DNA of 64,000 bases from assembly GCA_950295325.1 (NCBI GenBank), contig OX485806.1, positions 44,697,169-44,761,168 on the forward strand. The letters are read 5' to 3'. Shown here piece by piece: positions 46,144 through 57,994 of the stretch. The stretch is from Polytrichum commune. Its lineage: Eukaryota; Streptophyta; Polytrichopsida; Polytrichales; Polytrichaceae. The stretch's first letter is position 1. Each line of letters opens with the position of its first letter. A program made the position numbers and the translations under genes. The notes under the pieces were generated by a model. That model made no database searches and had not been told where the DNA came from. It worked only from the letters and a program-made list of their open reading frames with translations.

Positions 46144-47119
46144 TGTCGCGCACCTCTCCATAAGGAGTGCCCGAAACACCATGGGCACAAGGGGGACCCC
46201 GGAGTGACACCCGGGACTTGTGGCGCCGTTGGTGAGAGGGCCCAAGTCATCCTAGTGTGGGTGAGGGCCCCGGGCGTTGGGAACGCCTCCCACCCACAAA
46301 GACTAGGAGGCACAAGGGTAAGGCCATGAGCTATGCGTAGCTCATGGCGTGGTGATTCTAGAAAGCTCAAGAACACCTCAATCGGAGGTGTGAGCTAGGA
46401 GTTATGGCCATTTGAGTGGGGCGCTGTCCCGGGACAGCGCCCTGGTACAGCAGTGCCTGGGAGTGATTCCCGGGACTGCCAAGGTTCAAACAGGCATAAC
46501 GTCCTCAATACTTGCCCAAATGGGGCAATTGAGGAGTCCATCGGCATCTACGTGAAGCGTAGATGAAGATGGAGTGGTTGGTTGTTATGATCAGACATCA
46601 TACAAGGAAGTTATGATGGTCTGAAGCTGCTGGGGGGTTCTAGGTCCAGCAGCTAAAGGAAAATGTCCACTTGGCCCCAACTCTTGGTAGAGAGACAAGA
46701 GGTTGGTTGACGGTGGGGTAGGGGCCCCGCGTGAAGTCCTAGAGGCTTATATGGGTGAGGTGGTGTGGCCTCACCCACCCGAGGCCGAACGGCACGGCCT
46801 CCATGGGCATTGGCCCAATGTGAGGCCATAGTTGCCTAGTATGGTTCGGGTTGTTGTAGTGTTGCTCCGGCAATGCAATGATCAACATAGGATTGGACTT
46901 CCATGGATGGAAGTCCACATTTGGGAATTGGTTACCGATTAAGGGGTGAGTCCCGAATGTAAAGTAGGAGGGTTGGTTCCCCTCCTATGAACTATTAGGT
47001 CCGGGGTGAGAGGAGCTAACCATTAGCATGGCGGTATGCGAAGGGTTAGCCACTCGTAACCTTTGCTAGAATTGAAAATTGGCAAGATGGTCAAGGGGGG
47101 GCTAGCAAGGGTTGCGACA
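46144..47119 (-). mobile_element. Solo LTR-type insertion with ATTGC target duplication
   Basis: The element begins TGTCGCGCACC and ends GGTTGCGACA, so its ends form the short inverted pair TGTCGC/GCGACA. It is 976 bp and flanked by ATTGC at 46139-46143 and 47120-47124. Copy A keeps the empty site (caagtcattgcggtgac near 40442), which proves insertion into copy B. It has no coding region. The strand is set by the TATA box, which points left. An inverted relative is at 42890-43862. Confidence 0.9.
46420..46441. repeat. 22-bp perfect palindrome (partner copy)
   Basis: It consists of ggcgctgtccc followed by its reverse complement, identical to 43565-43586 although the surrounding elements have diverged. 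Confidence 0.9.
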
Positions 47120-47596
47120 ATTGCGGTGGCATGATAGTTTGGCGCTTATGAAGGTGGATTTGATCCACAAACCGGACCGTGGAAATGTGGTGCCGGATGC
47201 GCTAAGTAGAGGGGAAGAGTTCCAAGCAATGAGAACCATCAAAACCTTGTGGCTAATGTGTGCCGGCGAAGGAAACTTGTGATGCAAGATATGAGAGGGG
47301 TAAATTAACTATTCCAAAGCACAAAATCTTTTAGGTGAGCTTCGCAAGAGCAAGATGCTCAAAGAGGTTAAGTTGGTGGACGGATTGTTCAAGTGTAAGC
47401 AAAGTTGGGTGTATGTGTCACAAGGCAAGTTAAGGTTATCCGTTCGAAAGGAAGAATGTGATAGTCCTATTTCCGGCCATAAAGGAGAAAGAAAAAACCG
47501 CCATAGAATGGTGTCATAGAAAGTACCATTGGCGGTGTATAAAGGAGGATATAGCCCACTTTGTGAAGGCTTGTGTTTAAGTGCCAAGTGAACCGA

Positions 47597-49443
47597 TGTG
47601 AGCCCAATATTGAGCCCACATGTGTTCTTAACCCTTAAGGTTCATTAAAACTTAGGCTTTGATTTTGCATCAATTATTCAAAAACATAAAAAGAGTGGGG
47701 TCCTCAAGTTTGGATTGAATTAAAGTTAAAACTTGGATGTTAGTGTTTTAGTTTTGTAGGTCCAAAGGAATTATTTAGAGTTACTCGTAGGGTTCTTAGG
47801 CTTGAAGCTTAGGCTTTGCAAGCAGGGTTCTATTTTAACCATAATGGGACTTGTCACTGTTCGTTATGGGGGGGCACTATCGACCCTAGTGAAATCCGGA
47901 GTCCAAGATCAGCGGCGGTTGGCTGTTCGGTGGCTCTCCTCCCCTGACTCTCCCTTTCTTGAAGGATAGGAAGCAGAGAGCGGCGAAGCCCTACGTAATG
48001 GCAGATCTTCCTTCACCTAGCGGAGAGCGGCGAAGCCCTGCGGAATGGCAAATCTTCCTTCACCTGGCGGAATGCGGCATTGAGCCTCAGCAAAGTGGGC
48101 CTGGGGATGTCACATTGCTAGATATGCACACAATGTGAGAGAAGGCTTCGAAAGCTGCAAGAAGCGGCAGCCTCATGGGCCCTCTCTGCCAAAATGGTTG
48201 GCAGAACTGTCACCGAAGCTATGCGGCAAATTCAAAGAGGGTGAGTTCTAGTTTCGGTGTGTGGTTGTTTGCTGGAGAAAGGGAAGGCATTCAGTGCGGA
48301 AGAGGAATGTGGGAGGAAGCTTGTAGATGTTGTGAAATTCAGTCACGATCCGAGAATGATGGTACTGTGGCCGAGGCAGTTGGTCAATTTGCAATGGGAT
48401 TAAATGAGTAAAAGGGATTGGTTCCTCTCTGAACTTAGCTTGGGAGCCGCAAAGAAGATTCTAAGGAGCGTGGCTGTGACTTGTGAGTATGAATGGCTGA
48501 GCAGTAGCTCTGCCGGGATTAAGATTGTTGTTGAGCTAGGAGTCATGGGGATGGTGCGAGCCTCTTGCGAGGCATTCTTCCTCTGTTTTTGTAGCTACTG
48601 GGTGGTGGCAACTGAGGGGGAATCAAGGTGACACCTCGCTCCCGATTTGGAGCAGATTATTTGGTCTTGTTGCCGCTCCCTTCAGCCTTCACACTGCATA
48701 GACCAACCCGGAGTGCCAATTTTGACTTCCTGCTGGAGGGTAACGGGTTGGAGTGACGGGGGCTGGGAATCACTCGGGATCAGTAGGGGGGAAGCTGTGG
48801 AATTAATTGGTGGGTGCAGCTGCCGGCTGTAGTCTGGGAGAAAGCCACCAAAATTCGAATGTGTAGGGAACTAAGAGACTACATCAACCTCTGAAGTACT
48901 TGAAGGAGTCAGCTTTTGCAATAGAGGCTGTTTAATCCCAGGCCTAGCTGGGTTCAGGAAGGAGTCATGGCTGCGAGACAAGTGAAGTCCATCCGAGATG
49001 GAGCAGGGTTTAATCAAGGTCAAAGATGGATTGGAGGCAAGCAGTAATCAATTTAGATATTAGAGTTAATGGTGGTTGGAGTATCGATAGGCAATTTAGT
49101 GGTGTTGTGATTAGTTGATTAGTGGATTGAAGAAATGGGCGAAGGCAAGCTAACTGCGTAATGTGGCTTTGTCCCAATGCCCACATGGATTAGCTTAGGT
49201 TAGTGAGAGTGATGTGCTAAGATTTGGTGACTAAGGGAGTGAGGCAACATCCACAAGGGAGGAGAGTATTTCTAAATACTTGCGACCTTGTATTTGTTTT
49301 TTTAATAAAAGTTGTGTGTTTGAATTTTACAATGTGGAAGGATTGGAGTCCAATTCTAAGCATAAAGGAGGTGAGAAACTACATGTGAGCCATACGCTCT
49401 TACTTGGACTACGACGCAAAAGGGTGGCGGTTTATGGCTGACA
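47597..49443 (+). mobile_element. Solo LTR-type insertion with ACCGA target duplication
   Basis: The element begins TGTGAGCCCAAT and ends TTTATGGCTGACA, is 1847 bp, and is flanked by ACCGA at 47592-47596 and 49444-49448. Copy A has the empty site (gtgaaccgagcctcttacc near 40915). Inside, a ~54-bp direct duplication (gcggcgaagccct..ggcagatcttccttcacct) lies at 47958-48070. ORFs of 60-78 codons are not recognisable. The same family starts again at 51017. Confidence 0.88.
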
Positions 49444-51016
49444 ACCGAGCCTCTTACCAAAAGCAAGGCGGTTTCTTGCCACCGTTGCCTATCCTGCCGG
49501 CGCCATGACATAGTATGTGCATGGAATGAAACTAAGGTTTAGCACGGCCTTACATTCCCAAATGGATGGGATAACAAAGAGTGTGAATGGAGTCTTGAAG
49601 CAATACTTGAGGAACTTGGTGGGGGTGGACCACGGAGATTGGGCGGACTATGTGGGTCGAGCGGAGTTTAGTTACAATGTAGCCACACACTCGGCGACCA
49701 AGGGGTCGTCTTCCATGGTGGCTTTTGGAGTGCACTCCAACCTACTAACCTAGCTCTCAAGGGGGCACATTCAACACTAGAGTTTAACCAAGATGGTGAG
49801 GACTTGGCCAAGGATCGTAAACAAATCTTGGAGATGACCAAGTTGTTGGTGGAAAAAGCCCGAAAGTGCTACGAAGTGCAAATCAATGCCGGAAGACACC
49901 AAGTGGAGTATGAGGTGGGCCAATAAGGTGTTGTTGAATGTGGACAACTTCACCTTGCCCGAAAGCCTTACTCCAAAGTTCATGTCCAAAATTGGAGCTT
50001 GATTTCCCATTGTGGAACAAGTGTTCAAGGACATGAATAAGTTGGAATTACCGCCCGAGATCAAAGTGCATCTGACATTTCATGTCTCATTACGAAAGCC
50101 ATTTAAGGAGAACACCTTGTGGCCCAATCGCAAGCAAGTGATTAGGCCACCTCCCGACCTTGTGGACATCTTTGGAACATGAGGTAAGAGGGCATTCTCA
50201 AGTGTAGGAAGCCCAAGTGAAAATAAAATAAAAATCTTTTTTTTATAGAGGATTACTTGGTGAAATGGTAAGGATACCATGATAAACAAAATGCTTGAGT
50301 AGCAGCAAAACACATGATCAACGGCAAAGAATTGGTGAAGCGCTTTGAAGTAACTAAGGCTAGACATTCCAATAAAAAGAAGCGTAGGCATTGATGAGGA
50401 CATCAATCTCCTTTAGTGAGGGAGAGACGCTAGTAGCACACTTAGCTTTGAGGCTAATTGCTCCACAACATGTATTTGTTCTTTGGCTTGAGGCTATAAA
50501 GTTCAACTTTAATGGTGCAAAGAGAAAAGTATGAGATGAGGTCCTAGTCTTGTACTTGGGTTTGGTTAGTGGAAGAGGGGGAATAAACATGCCAAACTAG
50601 GTTGGGTAAGCCGAGTAATTGGGGGCCATGGTTTGGAGGGGCCTTGAATAAAACCAAGAAACTTCTTAGCCGTGGGTTCGTCCGGGCGGGGGCAAGGTGA
50701 TGGCGCGTGCTCATAAAAGTGCTACCCGCGAGCTAATGAGAGTTGGCGCATGGGAGTCATGAACCCATGTCTCGAAATAACAAAGTGGGAACCAAGTCGG
50801 GCGGGACTTGGCATCACCCCCGTGCGATCGAGGCGTGGCTTAACAATGGAAAGCCATCTCGGAGTTGCAACCAAGACAACTTAGTGGAAGCGTTGAGGTC
50901 CAACCTAGTTGTGTCATGATACGCTAGTGGAACCTAATGGGGGAGGCCCCAAAGGAGGGGCAACCCAAGTGAGTCCCAAAGTAGGTGGGTCTAATGTAGG
51001 TTAGGTCCTTGGAGGA

Positions 51017-53210
51017 GTGTGAGCCCAAATTATGTGCCCACAAGTGTTTTTAAGCTTAGAAGCTATTAAAGCTTTGAATTGGATTTTTCATTAATTATTT
51101 TTAAACATAAAAAGAGTGGAATCTTGGGTTGGATTGTGATTTAGACCTTAGGCTAGTGTGTTAGTTCTTCTTAGTTAGAAGGGGGAAAGGAATTAATTAA
51201 GAATTAGTTAATGGGGTTGTAGGATTTTTATCCTAAGTTAGGAAGCTAGAATTGATTTAGCCGAATTAGGAATGGTTAGTGTTTGGTTTTGGGAAGGGTC
51301 ACTATTCCCTAGGATTTTCCGGAGTGCGGGACTGGAGGCAGTTGGTTAGCCGCACTCGGGCATCTGGGAGACGGACACATGGAGCAAACTCGGCGAAGCC
51401 TTGCTGCGGGTGAGGAGGAGAGATTCTGATGCAATGGTAGCACCAACATTGAAGGAGGAGGGATCAGTTAGTCACAAGATGGCTGAAGTCGAAATCTGGA
51501 GGTAGGGAGAATAGCGATGAAGGGATGCCTGCTGGGCCAAACCAGGTGGGATCTCAGATTTTGATAATGTGGGAGGAGTAGGCAAATAACTAATGCCACT
51601 ATCAGTATTGAAGAAATGAAGGATTCTCTGCAGGAACTCGAGTTCCTTCTTCCTGGTTTTTGGTTAAGCCTGTTCCAGGGACGGGCACATAGCAACGCGG
51701 CAGCAAGGACAATGGACAGGCAAGTTACAACTAGAAGCAATGGTAGCGGCAGTTGGTATGAGGGAGTGGCGTAGATTAGAGGATGTGGCTAATTGAATGG
51801 GAAGGGTCTAGGCTTAATCTCGTCTTCGGCGAGCGAGTAACTAGGAGAAGCAAAGCCAGGTGAGCCACATGTGGAAAGAATGTAGATGCCAAGCAACTAC
51901 TCTAGCGTGCGGAAGAATTAGAGGTCGGGTGGTGACAGAGAGCCTAGCAGGGGTTGAATTGGCTATGGCAACCGAAGATATGATGCTGGAGCGGCTTCTA
52001 GGAGAAATGCCAAGCCACCCCAATTGCCATTCACCTAGAAGGGCAGCTGACTAGCCTCGCGCTCTGTCGTGGCCTGGGTTTTCTTGATTCTCCAATTATC
52101 CTTGTTTTTAGGTTAAAAGAATAGCGGATCAGGCTGGTTTTGTAGACCCAAAACTTCCTCCACCTTTCCCCCCGTCAAAGGGGGTGGCACGTGTCGAATA
52201 CCTGAGTGGAACACCTTCCCGAGGGAGGGCTGCCCCCATCATAACATCAGTCTAAGGGATTAGTAGTTAGGAGGAGGAAGTGGAGATAGGGAGACAACCC
52301 AAAGAAACCAACCCAAAAAGCGAGATCCTGATGAACAACTACCAAGTCTCTCTGAGCATTCTAGCCTAAAACACTAGAATTATTGTCCTTGTGACACGGT
52401 CAAAAATCTAGCGGATAGTGGAAATACATGTCAGATCCGCTACCTCTATCGCGGAAACCTTATCCCGGAAGTCATGACCCATAATAAGGAATCTTAGAAT
52501 GGAGTGTATATAGTTGTTATACTATGGATTCGGGATGCTTAGTCTATTGTTGTTACTACTCTAGGGTGGGAGCTTGTCCATAGTTTGTGTTGTGTTCCCT
52601 ACCTCGGTCCACTACCGGGAAGGCGGAAATTTCCGTACTATAATTTCCATAATATCCCGGATTTCTTAATCCGATTTGTGTTATCTTAGTTTCTGGTGTT
52701 TCTTGTGTATGTGTTAGTGAAAGATTTCCTCCCTCCGTGTTGTGAACGACCGTAGATTCTTCGTGGGAACAAACTTGGCGCGGCTATGATGTTTTACGCG
52801 TTTATCAGGTTAATTTAATGAATACGTCACCACCGTGCTACGACACGCTCATGGTCTCCATTCGACGTTTAGTGCTGGGTTGCAGCTCGCTCAGTGCTGC
52901 ACCAGCGGCAGCTCAACTGCTGGGCCGGCTTGAGGCAATTAGGCAGCAGGGTCAATCTCGCCCTCAGGGAATGCGGAGAAAGGCTCGAATGTCTCAGGCA
53001 GAGCATTCTCCACCTAAGGGGGGAGGTCAGGGAAGAAATCGGCATAGTTGCTAAATGAGCAGGTTGTTGGAAGGACTGGAAGAAGAGCAGCAAAGGACTG
53101 GGGACGTTGAGGGTGGATTAGTGGCACAGAAAATTAGTGAGTAAGGTAGAGATTACGGGCAGTGGTTTTGAGTATTGATAGGTAGTTTGTGGGTTGAGGG
53201 CTGGGTACTT
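51017..53210 (+). mobile_element. Second member of the TGTGAGCCCA LTR family, probably with nested sequence
   Basis: It starts tgtgagcccaaattatgtgccc right where homology between copies A and B ends, so it inserted into copy B's 3' region. It shares aaacataaaaagagtgg (about 51105) and, near its end, gagtattgataggtagttt with 47597-49443. Between about 52090 and 52810 lies unrelated, possibly nested LTR sequence ending in gaacaaacttggcgcgg, which resembles the 'TTGGCGCC' primer site of plant retrotransposons. The 3' boundary and target duplication were not found. No gene is seen. Confidence 0.5.
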
Positions 53211-53245
53211 AGCACATAAGGGTAATAGGCATAGGCCGCCAATCA

Positions 53246-53330
53246 GGGTTGTCTATTGTGTCGTGACGGAGGGTAATCCCAACATAATGTCGTGCCGTCA
53301 CGACACGTATCCGTCACGACATTATGCCGG
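53246..53330. repeat. Cluster of interlocking inverted repeats at a possible hAT terminus
   Basis: gtgtcgtgacgg (53258-53269) pairs with ccgtcacgacac (53295-53306). cataatgtcgtg (53283-53294) pairs with cacgacattatg (53315-53326). ccgtcacgac is also directly repeated at 53295 and 53311. Two alternative hairpins are thus possible. The stretch begins cagggttg, which resembles a hAT terminal inverted repeat start, upstream of the transposase gene. No matching 3' end was found. Confidence 0.6.
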
Positions 53331-53477
53331 ATGTTGTCTTTATCCTGACGGACTTGAATTTTACCGATTTTTTTGTGTAATTACATTAACCCATTTCTGA
53401 CACGTAGGATTTACAATGTCCACGTGTGATGACATGTCAGCAAAGTAAAGGTAAAGTGGGGAAAAATTTACTAGAGC

Positions 53478-53765
53478 CCGTCCGCCCCCCCATCCGCTCC
53501 CGTTCCCAACCCTGTCCGCTCCCCCCCTCTCCCGTCCGCCCCCCCCTCCCCCGTCCGCCCCCCCCCCCTCCGTCCGCTTCCCCGTCCGCCCCCCCGTCCG
53601 CTCCCCCCCGTCCGTCCGCTCCCCCCCGTCCGTCCCCCCCCTCCGTCCGCCCCCCCATCCGGTCCCCCCCCCCATCCGGTCCCCCCCCCCCATCCGGTCC
53701 CCCCCCCCCCCTCCGTCCGCTCCCCGTCCAGTCCCCCCCCCTTCCGTCCGCTCCCCCGTCCGATT
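53478..53765 (+). repeat. C-rich GTCCGC array upstream of the hAT gene
   Basis: Irregular tandem units of the type ccgtccgctcccccc, about 10-16 bp each, with C-runs up to 11. The opposite strand is G-run rich and could form G-quadruplexes. It ends directly before a TATA box. Related arrays lie at 57062-57295 and 63119-63840. Confidence 0.85.
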
Positions 53766-53772
53766 CGAATAC

Positions 53773-53780
53773 TATAAATT
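53773..53780 (+). promoter_or_regulatory. TATA box of the hAT transposase gene
   Basis: tataaatt follows the C-rich array by a few bases and lies 237 bp upstream of the ATG at 54010. A 5'-UTR intron probably ends at 'gtatttgcag' (about 53995), 15 bases before the ATG. Confidence 0.55.
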
Positions 53781-54009
53781 GAGGGTTCAAGGTGCCATTT
53801 TTGCCTCCACTGACATAATGTGTCTCAAGTCTTTTGATTCTCCTTTGAGGAGTGAGGATTGAATGCGTGAGACCCGAATGCAGAGGATACTTTGTCCAAT
53901 CTAGTGACTGTGAATTAGGGTTGCCCTTGTGGCACTCTTGAACAGGACCTAGTATGCGATCAAAGTTACTTGCTCTAACTTGTTTGTATTTGCAGGTTTT
54001 GTTGAAGTG

Positions 54010-56898
54010 ATGCCACGCCGAAATGATGCATGGGATCATTGGTACGAGGATAAGGGGATGGTTCCCGGTAAATCACAGAGGCAGGTTAAATGTAGGTTTT
54101 GCCCGTTCGTCATATCTTACCGAGGAAATAGAATGTTGGCCCACCTTGGTTATAGACCTCCTGTAGGGGGTGCTTGTGATGTTTCCACATGTAGGATGGT
54201 ACCCCCGCATATTAGGGACTTGTTTGAACATTGCGGAGGGATTGTGCCCTTACATGTAGGCATTGTAAATGAGGACTTTCCGGTGCCAGATATTGTACCT
54301 CTGGAGCCTATTATAGCGGACTCCGTAATTAGTGAAACAGAGCCTTTGCTTATGTCCCAATCCACTTAACATTCTGATGTTGTGATATATGGCACACCTC
54401 CTCGTGAACTACGTCAACTCAACATAACGGAGGGGTTCAATGTGTCAACAAAACAACTCCTTGATAGAGCATGGGCAACGGCTTTTTATGAAGCTAACAT
54501 TCCTTTCAACATTGTGAGACATCCTGCATTTGTTCATGCTGTGCGTGAAACTGCCCGTCATCGAATGCCAGCCTACACACCACCATCGTACAATGCCATC
54601 CGTACGAAGTTGTTAACTGATAAAAAGGTTGACCTAGATAGGCAAATGAAGGAGAAGATGGGGAATTCCGTTGAAAAATACGGTGTTACAATATGTTGTG
54701 ATGGATGGGACAACGTGCAAAACCGACCTCTCCTAAACGTTCTCCAATGCGGCACAAAGGGAGACGTTTTCTTGGGTACCATTGATACCACGGGAAATCA
54801 CAAGGATCATGTATACGTTGCTGCTCAAATTCAACCATTTGTGGAAAAAGTTGGTCGACATAATGTGGTCCAGATTTGCACCGACAATGCCCCAGTTATG
54901 GCCTCCGCTGCTCGCGACTTGATTCAAGCAAATCCCGATCTATATTTTCAAGGATGTGCTGCGCATTGCCTAGATCTCCTCTTAGAAGATTGGGGGAAGG
55001 AGGAATGGGTGAAAAAGTTGGTAAAAAAGGCGCGCCATATTTGTGTTTTTATCAAAAACCATCATGCTTCTCAAGCTATATTCCGGAGGTTGTCACCAAA
55101 TCTCTCACTCCGCCTACCTGTAGAGACCCGTTTTGCAACGAACTTCATCATGATAGATCGTCTTCTTCAAGTACGCAATGCTTTGGAAAGAATGGTGGTT
55201 GATGAGGATTGGCCTACTCTAATGCGTGATATGAGGAGGAGATCTCGCACCTCTTACATGAAGGGCTCTGCTGTGCGAAGCTTTATATGTTCTGATGGAT
55301 TCTGGAACACGTGCGAAAATTTCTTGTATATGGTGATCCCGGTTGTTAAAGCTCTTCGTGTATTTGATGGCAAGGCGCCTGCAATGGGAATGGCTTGGAG
55401 GGTCATGCATGATTTACAAACCCATATTCGTGGATTCAGTAAACCTCCATTTCGCTTAAGCCCTGAGCTTGCTGCAAATGCTATGCTAACGTTTCAAAAT
55501 AGGTGGAGGTTGATGTTGAATGATCTACATTGGGCTGGAGCGATGTTAAATCCGCTTCTACGTGGTTGGGCCCCACTCCATGAGGATGAGAATTTGAGGA
55601 CAATCCTAAATCGAGTTCTTCGCAAGCTTGCTCAAGATGAGGACACTTATGTCCAAATCCTCCACCAGTACCAAGATTTCCTTGAAAATCGAGGGCCTTT
55701 TGCTGATTCTACTGACCCGAGCGTGCATGCCGCACCTCTCCATGAATGGTGGGATACAATGGGAGGTGGAGCTAAAGCCCTCCAAACAATAGCAAGACGT
55801 ATCCTTGCACAAGTATGTTCCGCATCCGCATGTGAACGCAATTGGAGCATGTACTCATATGTTCACAACAAGAGTCGCAATCGCTTGAAGCATAGTCGTG
55901 CCGAGGACCTCGTCTACATATATACCAATAGTAGGCTCATTCGACATCGGAGGGGCCCAAGACATGCGCAATGGTACGAATTGAATGAGGTCCATTCCGA
56001 CAATGACCTTGACGAAGAAGATGACGTGGATCCAAATGATAGGGCCGGAAATGATGACGACAACAATGTTGATGACATTGACTTTGATTTGGATGATCTC
56101 GATTTTGATAATCGTGATTCTGATGATGGTAATGATAGTGATGGAAACCTTGGGGTGTTTGATTTTGATAAAGCGGATGTCCCCCATCATAACGATGTAA
56201 TGCACGATGATCATGAGGGACCTATTGGAAGACCACATTTTGATACCGTCCATACTGGACAAGGTTTTCGCTCTGACCATAATGTTGCTATGGGAGCACC
56301 GGAGAATGTAGGAATTGAAGTAGGTTCCTTGCAACCTCATAGCGATTCTCTTTCTTTTGGTGGAGGTGACAATGTACTACCAACAAACGAGCCAACGCAT
56401 ATTCAACATGATCAACTTCCAGCCATAGTACATTCTAAATCCATGGACGCCCCCCTCATATCCAACCATCGTATAGAAGTTTTAACGTCCAATGTTGCTG
56501 AAAGGCCCACAACTCGATTTCGTGCTCTTCAAAGAAGTGCATCCACCTCTACGGTGCAAGTGCATGCACAACGTCAACATCGTCCTCTCACTCAAAGTAT
56601 TGCCAATACTTCTAGATTGGGTGCTTCACGTGCAACTGCGGTGGGTGCTACTTTGGTTGCTATACACAATGTTTCAAGAAATGTTACTACAGAGGCGCCA
56701 CGTCGTCAATATGTTCGTCGACATGTTGTTGAGAACATACCAATTGCAATTCCATCCGCATCAGTTTCACTTCCACACAGTCAATCCAATGGAACAGGTG
56801 GCCTTGGAGTTGGAGGCGGAAGTACAACGGGGGATGTTTTTATAGATGGAAGTAGAGATGAAGTGCATTCAAGTCGTGGTACGGGTGGAGGGCGTTAG
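54010..56898 (+). CDS. hAT-family transposase (BED finger, DUF659, hAT dimerisation), one internal stop
   Basis: The ATG at 54010 (MPRRNDAWDHW) opens a frame broken only by TAA at 54367 (codon 120) and then open to TAG at 56896. A BED-type zinc finger comes first (CRFC, later H and C). DUF659/RNase H-fold residues follow: CDGWDN with Asp231, CTDNAP with Asp292, CAAHCLDLLLEDWGK, and SACERNW with Glu609, the expected hAT D-D-E. The hAT C-terminal dimerisation region (PLHEWWDTMGG onward) follows, then an Asp-rich tail (about 660-720). The protein would cut and paste the element. The stop separates the DNA-binding finger from the catalytic part, and no ATG lies close behind it, so the gene is probably inactive or needs read-through. 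The frame stays coding-like past the TAG (RTTRGVKRTRKRYQGR) to about 57060. Domesticated DUF659 proteins exist, but the flanking arrays and the stop favour a transposon copy. Confidence 0.88.
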
Positions 56899-57061
56899 AG
56901 AACTACGAGAGGTGTCAAACGTACTAGGAAGAGGTATCAGGGAAGATCGCTTCCGTTTATTGCTGAAGACTACAATGAAAATGAGGGTAGACCACATCTA
57001 GATGAAAATGGCATACAGGATGCAGAGGGCTCCCGGCCGACCAAGAAGATATTTTTCTCAC

Positions 57062-57295
57062 AACGTGTCCGCCCCCTCCTTCCCTACGTCCGCTCCCCTC
57101 AGTCCGCTCCCGCGTTCCCCCCGTCCGCTCCCCCCCGCCCCCCCCCCTTCCGCTCCCCCCCGTCCGCTCCATGTTCCCTTACGTCCGCTCCAACGTTCCT
57201 ATAAGTCCGCCCCATGTTCCCCTACGTCCGCTTTAGAGTTCCCCTGCGTCCGCTCTAGCGTTCCCATACGTCCGCTCCCGAGTTCCTTTGAATCT
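57062..57295 (+). repeat. C-rich GTCCGC array at the 3' side of the hAT gene
   Basis: Units such as cgtccgctcc alternate with gttccc (tacgtccgctccaacgttcc and similar). The orientation matches the upstream array at 53478, so the hAT gene sits between two direct arrays. It could be a subterminal transposase-binding region or the promoter array of a further gene. Confidence 0.8.
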
Positions 57296-57473
57296 GCACT
57301 TTTTAACTTTTTTTGGAAGTTTGGACATAGTCTCGGTTTCTTGGCTCTCAAAAATTCATATGAAGTCCAAAAAATGAGTTCTTAGTATCCATGGATAGGT
57401 AATGAAGTCCTCTACATGAATATGCAATAATATTTCTACTGCACATTCCCGCGTCCCCCCATCCGCACCCCAT
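57296..57473. other. Short spacer, nothing recognised
   Basis: A/T-rich sequence between the array and the small minus-strand ORF. No signal was identified. Confidence 0.3.
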
Positions 57474-57749
57474 CTAACCGCATTGTGTGTTGTCATTCTC
57501 CACCGCATCAATCTCAAAGTTGTCCGCATATCGTCGTTGGTCCTCCTCCGCCCTCATCCTCCAAGCTTGTGTATATTGTGAGAAGGGAGTCATGACATAC
57601 CCATCATGAAATCGATCCCTAGCACATCTCTCATCTCTCTCACGCTCGATTGATGGATTGAATGGAATATCGGGTTCACCTAAATTTTCTATCTCCTCAT
57701 CACATCCTAGACCCTCAAACATGTCTCTCTTCTCTCCCATCCTATCCAT
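57474..57749 (-). CDS. Hypothetical 91-residue charged protein
   Basis: The ATG at 57749 opens a 91-codon frame beginning MDRMGEKRDMFEG, rich in Arg, Asp and Glu (SIERERDERCARDRF, AEEDQRRYADNFEIDAVEND). The composition looks like a real protein, not a shadow ORF, and no competing plus-strand gene is convincing. No family is recognised. It may be an exon or accessory protein of a transposon. No TATA box was identified upstream. Confidence 0.35.
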   Translation of the reverse strand: MDRMGEKRDMFEGLGCDEEIENLGEPDIPFNPSIERERDERCARDRFHDGYVMTPFSQYTQAWRMRAEEDQRRYADNFEIDAVENDNTQCG

Positions 57750-57994
57750 GATACTCTACCCTCGTTACATGTATGAGTCTAAATGCTCTACTTATATATT
57801 GAGCTCAAAGGACTTTATGAAATATACAATATTTGATGTAATCCAAGATGTAGAGGATCCAATTCTCGTTGGTAGGATAAAGACAACACAATAGGAATAA
57901 AAAGAAAGTTGGTGAAGTCAAAAAGTTAGTTGCACTTTTTGAAAAAGTCCACCGACACCCGCATTGGAAACCTCTTTGAAGCTTCTATATTTGA
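57750..57994. other. Intergenic, nothing recognised
   Basis: Short A/T-rich sequence upstream of the small minus-strand ORF. No repeat or gene is identified. Confidence 0.3.

Larger units (their letters stand above)
44500..51016 (+). mobile_element. Decayed Ty3/gypsy chromovirus, copy B (interrupted twice)
   Basis: Parts homologous to copy A: 44500-46143, 47120-47596, 49444-51016. It shares the RT-core deletion (about 45300-45340) and the TK-for-TE integrase change (SQMDGITKSVN near 49580). It differs by having two rather than four 229-bp units (anchors 45695 and 45924) and by lacking about 230 bp of the integrase core (the equivalent of about 41000-41230; junction near 49526). The gaps at 46144-47119 and 47597-49443 are separate insertions. 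Inactive. Confidence 0.8.

Noticed and set aside
52818-53054. 78-codon ORF starting MNTSPPCYD as a gag fragment
   Set aside because: It has no gag motif such as a CCHC knuckle, and its composition is not distinctive.
53426-53782. Proline/serine-rich ORF, and Gly-rich ORFs on the other strand
   Set aside because: They arise from the GTCCGC C-rich array. The same holds for the ORFs at 57002-57385 and 63031-63853.
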